Shown one piece after another: positions 1 through 7,715 of a stretch of 59,494 nt of DNA. The notes beneath the pieces were generated by a model that ran no database searches, was not told where the DNA came from, and saw nothing but the letters and a program-made list of their open reading frames with translations. Every line of letters starts with the position of its first letter. Within the stretch, counting starts at the first letter, position 1. The position numbers and the translations under genes are program-made. Source of the DNA: Myxococcota bacterium (GTDB lineage Bacteria > Myxococcota_A > Polyangia > Polyangiales > Houyiibacteriaceae); the NCBI GenBank assembly GCA_028284955.1, contig JANQQS010000034.1:1-59494 (forward strand), given 5' to 3'.

Positions 1-225
1 CGAGCCGCATCTTCCGTGGCGTTGAACCTGGGTGAGGGACGTCGTCGTCGCGGGCAAGACCGTACGCATCTATTCCGGATTGCCGCGGGAAGCGCTGAGG
101 AAGTCCGCACGTGTCTGCGACTCGTACAAGCTTGGGGCTATCTGCCCGATAACGCGCTTCATCCGGCGTTTGGTCATGTCGACCGAGTACTCCAACTGAG
201 CTGGGGGCTCACGTCTCGATCCTAG
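1..225 (+). CDS. Four-helix-bundle protein (23S rRNA intervening-sequence type), 5'-truncated by window edge
   Basis: The reading frame is already open at base 1 (RAASSVALNLGEG...), so the start lies outside the window. It carries the family core: an Ala-Ser-Leu-Asn-Leu-Gly-Glu stretch, then RTHLFRIAAGSAEEVRT and a final LVQAWGYL. These are the motifs of the small four-helix-bundle proteins first found in 23S rRNA intervening sequences. Function in chromosomal copies is not established. It converges with a second family member at 280-606, and a perfect terminator hairpin lies between them. The same motif string recurs as a remnant at 44543. Confidence 0.7.
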   Translation, partial: RAASSVALNLGEGRRRRGQDRTHLFRIAAGSAEEVRTCLRLVQAWGYLPDNALHPAFGHVDRVLQLSWGLTSRS

Positions 226-232
226 AAACCGG

Positions 233-275
233 AAAACCTGCGGAAAGGCGCTTCGAAGCCTTTCCGCAGGTTTTT
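233..275. terminator. Bidirectional rho-independent terminator
   Basis: A 17-bp perfect inverted repeat (arms 233-249 and 258-274, core ACCTGCGGAAAGGC) encloses an 8-nt loop. It has A-rich and T-rich outer ends on the two sides. It lies exactly between two convergent four-helix-bundle genes, so it can serve both. Confidence 0.85.
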
Positions 276-279
276 GACG

Positions 280-606
280 CTACCGGCCAGCGAGGCGCAC
301 TCGTCTCGCCGCCAACGCATCGAGATGCTCCAGTACAAGCTTCGCATCGTCTTCTTGGAGGTAGCCCCAGGCCACCGCGAGCGACACCGCGGGTTGACTT
401 TCCTTGGCGCTTCCAAGAGCGATCCGAAACAGATGCGTTCGGTCTCGCCCGGTACGTCCATTGGCTTCGGAAAGATTGAGAGCAATCGAGGAAGCGGCAG
501 TTCTTAGTTGCTTGGCGAGGCTCGGATCATGTCGACTGACTGTCGCGACAACCGGCCGCAGATGTCGGATGGTGAGAAGAGAACGTTCGAGGGCATGAAA
601 CTTCAT
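280..606 (-). CDS. Four-helix-bundle protein (23S rRNA intervening-sequence type)
   Basis: This is a complete 108-residue member of the small four-helix-bundle family. It has LRTAASSIALNLSEA, then GRDRTHLFRIALGSAKES and VAWGYLQED, closely matching the partial gene at the window start. The start chosen is ATG at 606 because AGGAGC sits eight bases upstream; an in-frame GTG at 639 would extend it into a 23-bp inverted repeat and is less likely. No enzymatic residues are apparent. It is flanked by a terminator on one side and by an inverted repeat plus a Ser/Asp repeat tract on the other, so it looks like part of a repeated module. Confidence 0.75.
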   Translation of the reverse strand: MKFHALERSLLTIRHLRPVVATVSRHDPSLAKQLRTAASSIALNLSEANGRTGRDRTHLFRIALGSAKESQPAVSLAVAWGYLQEDDAKLVLEHLDALAARRVRLAGR

Positions 607-612
607 CGTAGA

Positions 613-674
613 GCTCCTGATGTTCGGGTTGAGGGTCACGCCCCGTCTTGGCCCTCAACCCGAACATCAGGAGC
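613..674. repeat. 23-bp perfect inverted repeat with 16-nt loop
   Basis: The arms at 613-635 and 652-674 are perfectly complementary (outer end GCTCCTGATGTTCGGG). The left arm covers the ribosome-binding site of the 280-606 gene, so the hairpin could mask translation initiation. The right arm abuts the Ser/Asp repeat tract. It has no T-run and is not an obvious terminator. Confidence 0.8.
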
Positions 675-868
675 GGATGCAGATGCTGAATCTGACACAG
701 ACGCCGACGCTGATTCAGAACCAGACGCCGAGAGAGATCCCGATTCAGATGAAGATACAGATACGGACACAGAATCAGCGTCGGATTCGGCATCTGGTTC
801 GGCGTCGGTGTCGGCGTCTGGTTCGGTGTCGGCGTCTGCATCGTCTGCATCCGGCTCGGCTTCAGCAC
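674..868. repeat. Degenerate Ser/Asp/Ala-coding simple repeat tract
   Basis: About 195 bp of GAT/GAC/TCG/GCG-type triplets read as Asp-Ala-Asp-Ser-Glu-rich peptide on both strands without stops. On the minus strand an open frame begins with TTG at 872, overlapping the permease stop codon. A related tract lies at 44658-44838, also directly after a minus-strand stop codon and also next to a four-helix-bundle sequence. I treat it as repeat DNA and not as a gene. Confidence 0.75.
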
Positions 869-1831
869 TCAATCGCTCGCACTGCGGAAGCGATCAAAGG
901 CTACAGCGACGACGATGATGGTGCCGATCAGAATTTCCTGCACGTAGTTCGGCACACCCACGAGGGTGCAACCGTTGGCGAGAATCGACATAAAAAACGC
1001 GCCCACGATCGATCCAGCGATGCTGCCTGAACCGCCAGACAAGCTGCCACCGCCGATGACTACCGCCGCAATCACGTCAAGCTCTTTGCCAAGTGCAGTC
1101 GTGGGGTCGCCCACGGTGAGGCGCGCAAACTGCATCACCCCAGCGAGCCCTGCGAGCAATCCACAAAGCACGTACACGCTGATTTTGACCCTCGCCACCC
1201 GCACCCCGCACAGGCGCGCGGTGGCTTCGTTCGACCCGATGGCGATGGTGTGCGTTCCGAATACGGTTCGGCGAAGCGTGGCCGCGAGGAGCAGCGCGAG
1301 CCCCATCATCAGCCAGATTCCGGGAGCCACCATGAGCCAGGTGGGTTCCGGCGATTTGGCCATCCATCCGGCAATGCCTTCGGCTGGCGCGTCGACTTTC
1401 TGTTCTCCGGCCAGATACTTCGCGAGCCCGCGGGCAATCCCCATGGTCCCGAGCGTGGCAATGAAGGGGACGATCGAGATCCGCGTGATAAGCACACCAT
1501 TCACCCAGCCCACAAGCGCACCCGCAAGAAGCGCAGCACCCACGGCCCACGGCGCAGCCATTCCTTGGTCGAGCAGCAGCGCGATGACGACGGAGCACAG
1601 CGCAATGACGGAGCCAACCGAGAGGTCAATCCCGCCGCTCACGATGACAAACGTCATCCCCATCGCGCCGAGACCGACAATAACGGTCTGCGTGGCAATG
1701 GTTTTAAAGTTGTAGATGGAGAGAAAGCGATTCGGCTCGAGCGCCGCAAACAGACCGAACACGAGCAGGAGCCCGAGAAAAGGCCCCATCAACGCGAGCG
1801 CCCGTCGCAGTCGAGGCGCGTGGTCGCTCAT
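869..1831 (-). CDS. Sugar ABC transporter permease (RbsC/XylH type)
   Basis: This 320-residue inner-membrane protein is the permease of a ribose-type (CUT2) ABC importer. It has about eight to ten hydrophobic segments, the family string VIVSGGIDLSVGSVIAL near residues 60-80 and the conserved ELDVIAAVVIGGGSLSGGSGS loop near 250. It is the last gene of a binding protein-ATPase-permease operon on the minus strand; its ATG overlaps the ATPase stop by four bases, which implies translational coupling. Substrate cannot be read from the sequence; a pentose or other monosaccharide is likely for the family. Confidence 0.92.
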   Translation of the reverse strand: MSDHAPRLRRALALMGPFLGLLLVFGLFAALEPNRFLSIYNFKTIATQTVIVGLGAMGMTFVIVSGGIDLSVGSVIALCSVVIALLLDQGMAAPWAVGAALLAGALVGWVNGVLITRISIVPFIATLGTMGIARGLAKYLAGEQKVDAPAEGIAGWMAKSPEPTWLMVAPGIWLMMGLALLLAATLRRTVFGTHTIAIGSNEATARLCGVRVARVKISVYVLCGLLAGLAGVMQFARLTVGDPTTALGKELDVIAAVVIGGGSLSGGSGSIAGSIVGAFFMSILANGCTLVGVPNYVQEILIGTIIVVAVAFDRFRSASD

Positions 1832-3432
1832 CGAATCGTTTCCTCGTGACGCTTCGCCTGAGCATCACTGCGCTGACCGCCATTTCGCTCCGCGCCGCTG
1901 GCCGCCGCGAGAATCTCCTCTTCGGTCCATGCGCTGGCCGGTCGCGCGGGGCCGAGGTCGCCACGGCACATCACCGCAATACGATCACACATGCCCAGCA
2001 GCTCGGGGCTATAGGAGCTGACCATCAAAATCGCTTTCCCATCGCGCGCCAGCCTATCGATCCACTCGTAGACTTCCATCTTGCTGCGCACATCGATGCC
2101 CCGAGTTGGCTCGTCGAGCAAGAGTACGTCCGCTTCTTGGTGCAGCAGCCGTGCGATCGCGACTTTTTGTTGATTGCCGCCCGACAATGTCGACACGGGC
2201 TGACGGATATCGCGTCGCCGAATCGAAAGCGCGTCGGCAAAACGACGGGTGGCCGCGTCTCGCGAAGCGACCGAAAGCCAACCTCGGCGAGCGTGCGGTT
2301 TCAAACGAGACAGCGTGAGGTTTTCGGCAATGGACATCGACGCTGCGAGGCCTTCGTTTTTTCTGTCTTCGGAAAGAAACCCCATACCGTTTCGAATGCG
2401 CGCGTAGGGCGACACGCCGACTTCACGGGCGCCAACCACGGTAACTTTGCCCGAGCGTACGGCGGCAAGACCGAATATCGACCGCAAGAGCTCGGTACGC
2501 CCCGAGCCAACGAGACCTGCAATGCCCAGCACCTCCCCCCGGCGGATGACCAGTTTGGGTGCGCGTGCCACCGATGGGTCGCGAGATGTAGTCGCGAGCG
2601 GCTCAAGTTCGAGCGCAACCGAACCACGAGCCCGCTCACGATGAGGAAACGCTTGTTCCACCGTGCGTCCGGCCATCGCTTCAATGAGATCGTCGAGCGT
2701 CGCAGACGCCATCTCGCCCGTGCGCACGGTCGTTCCATCGCGAAGCACGGTGTATCGATCGGCGACGTCCTTCACCTGCTCCAGAAAGTGACTGATGTAG
2801 ATGAGCGCCACGCCATCATCCCGCAACCGATGCAGCACTTCGGAAAGCCGCGCCACATCGGATAGAGAGAGAGAGCTGGTGGGTTCGTCGAGCACAATGA
2901 TGCGGGCATCGCTTGCGAGAGCTCGCGCGATTTCCACGAGCTGTTGCTCGGCTGAGCTCAACGTGGAAACGAGTCGATGTCGATGTATGTCGGAGTGGCC
3001 GATTCGCTCGAGCGCCTTGGTCACCATCTCTGCATCTTGTCGGTCAAGACGCACGCCGAATCGCGCGCTCTCCCGCCCGAGCATGATGTTCGCCTGCACA
3101 CTGAGATGCGGCGCGAGGGTGAGCTCTTGGTAGATCATCGCCACGCCAGCGCCTCGCGCATCGCGGGGCGAACGCGGACGATAAGGTCGAAGACGGCGCT
3201 GCGAATCGGCGAGCTCTAGCGCACCATCGTCGGCGCGATGCGCTCCGGATAGAACTTTCATCAAGGTGCTTTTTCCGGCGCCGTTTTCGCCAATCAGCGC
3301 GTGCACTTCGCCGGCCCGCACCTCGAGATCAACCCCGTCGAGCGCGCGAACTGCGCCAAAACGCTTGCGGACACCCCTCATCGAAAGCAGCGTCGGCGCT
3401 GCCCTCACTGTACCCGCGGCTACCGAAGCCAA
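1828..3432 (-). CDS. Sugar ABC transporter ATP-binding protein (RbsA type, two NBDs)
   Basis: This 534-residue protein fuses two nucleotide-binding domains, as usual for CUT2 sugar importers. The first has Walker A GENGAGKST, a Q-loop YQELTL, an atypical signature LSSAEQQ (commonly LSVGQQQ) and Walker B IIVLDEP. The second has the degenerate Walker A GLVGSGRTEL typical of the family, signature SGGNQQKVAIARLL and Walker B VLLLDEPTRGIDV. The longest frame begins with TTG at 3432 and overlaps the upstream gene by 13 bases. GTG at 3408 or ATG at 3381 are possible starts, and the conserved domain begins only after the latter. Confidence 0.92.
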   Translation of the reverse strand: MASVAAGTVRAAPTLLSMRGVRKRFGAVRALDGVDLEVRAGEVHALIGENGAGKSTLMKVLSGAHRADDGALELADSQRRLRPYRPRSPRDARGAGVAMIYQELTLAPHLSVQANIMLGRESARFGVRLDRQDAEMVTKALERIGHSDIHRHRLVSTLSSAEQQLVEIARALASDARIIVLDEPTSSLSLSDVARLSEVLHRLRDDGVALIYISHFLEQVKDVADRYTVLRDGTTVRTGEMASATLDDLIEAMAGRTVEQAFPHRERARGSVALELEPLATTSRDPSVARAPKLVIRRGEVLGIAGLVGSGRTELLRSIFGLAAVRSGKVTVVGAREVGVSPYARIRNGMGFLSEDRKNEGLAASMSIAENLTLSRLKPHARRGWLSVASRDAATRRFADALSIRRRDIRQPVSTLSGGNQQKVAIARLLHQEADVLLLDEPTRGIDVRSKMEVYEWIDRLARDGKAILMVSSYSPELLGMCDRIAVMCRGDLGPARPASAWTEEEILAAASGAERNGGQRSDAQAKRHEETIR

Positions 3433-4448
3433 CGCTTCAAGTCGGGCAAAAGAAGCGCCTGCATCTGGGCGTCGTTCATATTGTCTTTCGTCGCGATTTG
3501 AACGCCCGTATCGATGCGGCGGTCAACTGTCTTTTTGCTTCGGAAGCGAGCTACCGCGCGGACGCCCTGTTCGCCCATGGCGAAGGGATCTTGAATGACG
3601 AGCCCATCGATTTCGCCCTTCTCGAGACCACGCACCAGTTTCTTGCTGCTGTCGAATCCGACGAAGCGAATCGTTCCCGCTTTGCCCACGTCTTGAAGCG
3701 CGCGCAGCATGCCGAAGGTGGTCGACTCGTTAGGACAGAAGATACCGTCGACCTTGGTGTTTTTGATCAGCAAGTTTTCTGCGGTGGAGTACGCCGCCTC
3801 GGTCGTCGGGCCGCCGTATTGGTTGCTCGAAACGATGTCGATTTCCGGAAAGCGCTTTTTGATGGTGTCGAGAAAGCCCGCCTCTCGCTTCATCGTGCTC
3901 GCCGCGCCTTCTTGGTAGCGCATCACCACAACCTTGCCGCGCCCGTCGAGCAACTTCCCCAAATGGTCTGCCGCGAGCTCCCCGCCTTTGTAGTTGTCAG
4001 TCGCCACAAAGCTCAGATGGCCGTCCCATTGAATGCCCGAATCGATCACCACCACGGGAATGTTCTCGCCCTTGGCCTCTTTGAGCACGGGAACCAGCGC
4101 GGTGTCATCCAGCGGCGCCACCACAATGCCTGCCACCCCACGACTGATCATGTCCTCGATGATCTTGATCTGCTCTCCGCGATCGTCTTCGCGCGCAGGC
4201 CCCTTCCAAAACACATCGAATCCAAGCGCCCGACCCGCCTTGTTCGCCCCCGCGTGCACCGACTTCCAAAACTCATGGCTTGTGCCCTTAGGAATCACCG
4301 CAACCTGAACGCGCTGAGCGCCTTCCGAAGCGCGCGACGGATCGCCACCGCCCGAAGAACCCGACTTCCCACATGCACCACCTTGGCATGCAAACAGGAC
4401 CGGCAAGACCAACCACGCAAACGCAGACAAACAACTTCGGTGTCCCAT
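3420..4448 (-). CDS. Sugar ABC transporter periplasmic binding lipoprotein (Peripla_BP_4)
   Basis: This 342-residue substrate-binding protein begins at ATG 4448, chosen because AAGGA precedes it and because it opens directly into a lipoprotein signal peptide ending LPVLFAC. The mature protein has the type I periplasmic fold signature: VAVIPKGTSHEFWKSVHAG, GVAGIVVAPLDD, GDTD-like SFVATDNYKGG and IRFVGFDSS. It is first in the minus-strand transporter operon. Expected role: capture of a monosaccharide and delivery to the RbsC-like permease. Similar proteins bind ribose, xylose, galactose or inositol; the ligand is unknown. Confidence 0.9.
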   Translation of the reverse strand: MGHRSCLSAFAWLVLPVLFACQGGACGKSGSSGGGDPSRASEGAQRVQVAVIPKGTSHEFWKSVHAGANKAGRALGFDVFWKGPAREDDRGEQIKIIEDMISRGVAGIVVAPLDDTALVPVLKEAKGENIPVVVIDSGIQWDGHLSFVATDNYKGGELAADHLGKLLDGRGKVVVMRYQEGAASTMKREAGFLDTIKKRFPEIDIVSSNQYGGPTTEAAYSTAENLLIKNTKVDGIFCPNESTTFGMLRALQDVGKAGTIRFVGFDSSKKLVRGLEKGEIDGLVIQDPFAMGEQGVRAVARFRSKKTVDRRIDTGVQIATKDNMNDAQMQALLLPDLKRWLR

Positions 4449-4627
4449 CGAGAGCTTTTCCTTTGTCTTCAGCGGAACCGCGGATCCGTGAACGGGGACC
4501 CTGCGATAACCGTATCGCCAGCGTGCATACCACGGACGAAGCGACCCAAGAAATCGATCTGCAACTTGATGGTCACAATGACTCAACGCTCCCCGGGGAA
4601 CATGACTGCGGTGTACCCTGGGTCTCG

Positions 4628-4987
4628 ATGCGCTTCACCGAGCAAGGTTTCGACGTCCCCGACGCGCTTCGTCGCCAACTGGATTTAGGGGAAGTCATAT
4701 TTGTCTGCGGAGCTGGTGTTTCTGCTGCAGCATCTTTGTTTCAAGCCAAATCGTCAGGCGACAGCACACGGAACCGGAGTATTCTGGAACGCGTTCAAGC
4801 GCTGGTTGAGGAGGCGGAAGTCTCTACATTGTTGCTGGAGTTTGTCGTTCGATGGGCAGCTCCGACAATCGAACAGTATCCTTATCTTCGGAAGAACGAT
4901 TTGGATACGTTTCTCCGAGTCCTTCTAGAACAGCGGCCGAGTTTGAAAGGCCATGATGCGCTCGCAAAGCTCAAGTACACACCGTAG
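4628..4987 (+). pseudogene. SIR2-like protein, N-terminal fragment
   Basis: The fragment starts with ATG 4628 and reads MRFTEQGFDVPDALRRQ, then GEVIFVCGAGVS, the NAD-binding GAGxS motif at the start of SIR2-like proteins. After GAGVS the sequence loses the usual Leu-Pro stretch, and the frame stops at 119 residues, where family members normally continue to the catalytic TTNxD region. I read it as a decayed remnant of a SIR2-family (possibly defence-related) gene. It lies between the transporter operon and a toxin-antitoxin pair. A small independent protein cannot be excluded. Confidence 0.45.
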
Positions 4988-5017
4988 CCGGTTTCATACG
5001 GTCCACGCACGAATCGC

Positions 5018-5329
5018 TCACTTCAAACGCTCTCGCCAATATCCCGGACGGCGATGTTGGTGAGCCACCGCGTATACAACGGGTTCATCGGCCACCTGCG
5101 CGACGAGTAGCGAGTAGCGAAAGCTCGGAAGAGGAAACGCTCGCACGTCGAGCTCCGGTGGGTAGTCGTCCATGCGAGAACCGCTGCCCGGAAACTCTGA
5201 GATCCGAGACACGAGTTCTTCAACTTCGGACTCGAGCTTTGCACCGTAGCTGGGTCGCGCCCGCTCTAGATAAGCGATGGCCTCGACCAACTCGACCCGC
5301 GCGGCCGGATGAAAGCGAAGAACTGGCAT
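5018..5329 (-). CDS. RelE/ParE-family toxin
   Basis: This 103-residue basic protein matches the ParE-like toxin fold: LRFHPAARVELVEAIAYLE at the N-terminus, a central PGSGSRM segment and a C-terminal YAVAHQHRRPGYW. In this family HxxRxPxYW ends the catalytic or target-binding sheet. Family toxins inhibit gyrase or cleave mRNA; which applies here is not visible. It lies six bases downstream of its presumed antitoxin in a two-gene minus-strand operon. Confidence 0.88.
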   Translation of the reverse strand: MPVLRFHPAARVELVEAIAYLERARPSYGAKLESEVEELVSRISEFPGSGSRMDDYPPELDVRAFPLPSFRYSLLVAQVADEPVVYAVAHQHRRPGYWRERLK

Positions 5330-5335
5330 GCCGGA

Positions 5336-5578
5336 TCAAAGCTTCGGGTGATCGATAGCTTCGCGGATGTGCTTCTTTACTTCTGACCACGGCTCCAAGG
5401 CGGCTTTACCCCGACGAACTTCATCGATTCTTGAAACGACCTCGTCTCGCCAAGCCTTTCGGACTTCTTCCAGAGATTCCTCCGAGACGCTGTCCAGCAG
5501 AGCCTGACCCAGCTGACGGCGTTCGTCTTCTGAAAGGGACATGGCTTCGTCGAGGAGCTTCTTGGTCGAAGACGTCAT
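5336..5578 (-). CDS. Addiction-module antitoxin (short acidic component)
   Basis: This 80-residue acidic helical protein contains LLDEAMSLSEDERRQLGQALLDSV, the hallmark of the short addiction-module component that pairs with ParE-type toxins, followed by a charged region ending VKKHIREAI. It precedes the toxin gene with a six-base gap, the normal antitoxin-first order. It should neutralise the toxin at 5018-5329 and probably represses its own operon, although no operator is evident upstream. Confidence 0.85.
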   Translation of the reverse strand: MTSSTKKLLDEAMSLSEDERRQLGQALLDSVSEESLEEVRKAWRDEVVSRIDEVRRGKAALEPWSEVKKHIREAIDHPKL

Positions 5579-5697
5579 CCTTGCAGTCTACGGTGCCCAG
5601 TCCAAGCTCGCCAGACCCGTCTACGTACAGGACGGTCGCTGATCCATACGCGCCTTCGCGCGCGACGAGGAACAATTGTTGCAGCGCATCCAAGTCT

Positions 5698-6771
5698 ATG
5701 GACTCTAGACGCCAGTATCGACTCAGAAGCCATGTGTGCAGCTGCTGTTTCATTGTTGTTTTTAGTGCTTGCGGCGGCGACGGTAGCCCCGAGGCGATCT
5801 CGGAAGAAATGACGGCCGATGGCGGCACTGCCGAGGGCACCATGCCATCGAACGCAACCAATCCGGACGGCGGCGATCCTCTTCAGTGCGACGACGTCGT
5901 TTCGACGGATCTCGAGCCTGCTCCCGCCGAGCTCATGGTCGTCGCGGATCGGTCCGCTTCGATGTCGCTGTCGCTTTCCTGGGTTCCCAGCGATCGGCCG
6001 GGCCGAATTATCCCGCCGCCAGCCGATTCGCCCGATGTGCGTTGGAACGCTCTACAGCGCGCGTTCAATGCTCTGGTTCCGGAGTGGAACGCGCTTGGAT
6101 TCAAACTCGGTCTCGCTACATTTCCCGCACCCGAGTCGGGCAGATGCGACATTGAGTCAGCGCCCAGGGTCAGTCTCGGGACGTCGCCGAGCGAAATCAC
6201 GAGCGCCTTGGACGCCGCCGGGCCCACCAACGGAAATACTCCGACCTTCACCGCCTTGGGTGCTGTGTCAACGTACCTCGACTCGCTCCCCGCTGCCTCG
6301 AATCCGCGGATGATCCTGCTCGTGACCGACGGCCAACCCAACTGCGGTGGGGATACCGATGACGTTGTCTCGATGGTCACGTCGATTCGCGAGAGGGGCG
6401 TCGATACCGTGGTGCTGGGCATCACGCCTCCCCATAGACCTCTCGATGCGACGCTCGATCGCATCGCCAACGCGGGTGGACAACCGCGCCTCGGTGAACC
6501 GAAGTTCTACCGTGGAGACTCGCAGGATGCGCTTGAACGCTCACTTCGCGAGATCACCCAGTCTGCATCGGATTGTCGCTTCGTCTCGCCTCAAACCATC
6601 AACGGCGCAGACATCACCCGGGTATTCATCGGCGACCGCGAAGTCCCCGGCGACCAGTGGATGCACGACGGCGAGCGCACCGTTGCGCTCCTCGGCCAAG
6701 CCTGCGCAGACTCCAAGACGCAGACCGGCCGCGTGCGCATGCAGACTCAAGAATGTGTACCGCGCCGTTGA
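5698..6771 (+). CDS. VWA-domain lipoprotein, copy 1
   Basis: This 357-residue protein starts at ATG 5698 with a lipoprotein signal peptide (FIVVFSAC). After a Gly/Asp-rich linker it has CDDVVSTDLEPAPAELMVV and a VWA domain whose MIDAS motif DxSxS is ADRSASM, with a later VTDGQPNCGG strand. A C-terminal Cys-containing domain holds CRFVSPQTINGADITRVFI. It is the most divergent of four paralogues in 5698-11156. VWA domains bind proteins through a metal ion, so a surface adhesion or sensing role is likely, but nothing more specific is visible. No clear Shine-Dalgarno precedes the chosen start. Confidence 0.8.
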   Translation: MDSRRQYRLRSHVCSCCFIVVFSACGGDGSPEAISEEMTADGGTAEGTMPSNATNPDGGDPLQCDDVVSTDLEPAPAELMVVADRSASMSLSLSWVPSDRPGRIIPPPADSPDVRWNALQRAFNALVPEWNALGFKLGLATFPAPESGRCDIESAPRVSLGTSPSEITSALDAAGPTNGNTPTFTALGAVSTYLDSLPAASNPRMILLVTDGQPNCGGDTDDVVSMVTSIRERGVDTVVLGITPPHRPLDATLDRIANAGGQPRLGEPKFYRGDSQDALERSLREITQSASDCRFVSPQTINGADITRVFIGDREVPGDQWMHDGERTVALLGQACADSKTQTGRVRMQTQECVPRR

Positions 6772-6826
6772 ACGCGCATCGTCGCTGCGGCAACGAACGC
6801 CTGCGGGATGGAGAAAGCAATGACAC

Positions 6827-7642
6827 GTGATCCAGTTTCTTCTCCAACATCATTCGAAGATTCACAGCGCGCTGCCGGATTCGGTCTATGTGCCGATGCG
6901 CAATCTCATTTGGCGACAGGGGGTGCTTCGGAGCGCTACGATCGTTGATCGACTGGGAGAGCTCACAGGTATAGAAAAGGACGACGACCCGCCGCGCAAT
7001 GTTTGCTTGCGCTACGGCACCACGGACGCCTCCAAGCTTGCAGAAGATGGGGTGATTAAGGCCCGCCATATTCTCGGCGAGGTTCGAGACGCAGGATTCG
7101 ATTTGCCCGCTGAGGCGCGCGTTCTTGATTTCGGCTGCGGCCCGGGGTCGGTGCTTCGCGCGCTACAAGAGCTCGCGCCAAACTTTTCGCTCTTCGGCTG
7201 TGACCTACAGCGACAACCCATTCGCTGGCTCCGTCGGCATCATCCGATGCTTCACCCCAAGCGCACGTCGCCGACTCCGCCGCTGCCGGCGATTCATTCC
7301 GATCTCGACCTCATCTACGCCATCTCGGTGTTTACCCATATGTCGCTCGAACACGCGCAGCTTTGGCTCGAACATTTTGCCGAACGCTTGCGCCCCGGAG
7401 CCGCGCTCTACCTCACGTTCATCCCGCCGGATCACGCCGCGTTTATGAAGAAGTTCCGCATCGACCCGAGCGATCTACGCTCCGGTTTCTACTACTCACA
7501 AACGCGAAACATCACGATTATCGATCCGGATTTTCTGAACGAACGATTGGCGCGACCCGCGAGGTTCGAATGGGTTTGCTGCAAAACGGCTCCCTATTCG
7601 AACGGTCAGAGAGTGGCGATTCTTCGCGCCCCGGCCAGCTAG
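6827..7642 (+). CDS. Class I SAM-dependent methyltransferase
   Basis: This protein of 271 residues has motif I VLDFGCGPGSVLRAL near residue 100, motif II FGCDLQ and a post-motif segment LIYAISVFTHMSLEHAQLWL, typical of Methyltransf_11/23 enzymes. Translation probably begins at GTG 6827; an internal ATG at 6893 is possible. It is inserted between VWA copies 1 and 2 in the same direction, with 55- and 73-base gaps. It may modify a product of the cluster or be an unrelated passenger; the substrate is unknown. Confidence 0.8.
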   Translation: MIQFLLQHHSKIHSALPDSVYVPMRNLIWRQGVLRSATIVDRLGELTGIEKDDDPPRNVCLRYGTTDASKLAEDGVIKARHILGEVRDAGFDLPAEARVLDFGCGPGSVLRALQELAPNFSLFGCDLQRQPIRWLRRHHPMLHPKRTSPTPPLPAIHSDLDLIYAISVFTHMSLEHAQLWLEHFAERLRPGAALYLTFIPPDHAAFMKKFRIDPSDLRSGFYYSQTRNITIIDPDFLNERLARPARFEWVCCKTAPYSNGQRVAILRAPAS

Positions 7643-7715
7643 CGCCGAGCTCGTCGAGATCTATCTGGCGCCGGACGAAGTCGGGCTCGGAACAAGATTT
7701 GCTTCATTTGAATGT

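Noticed and set aside
636-872. Ser/Asp-rich open frame on the minus strand as a real small protein
   Set aside because: Both strands are open because of simple repeat composition; there is no ribosome-binding site and the second copy at 44658 has no start codon in that frame.
3498-4688. Long plus-strand open frame opposite the sugar-binding protein
   Set aside because: It shadows a well supported lipoprotein gene and has no signal peptide or motif.
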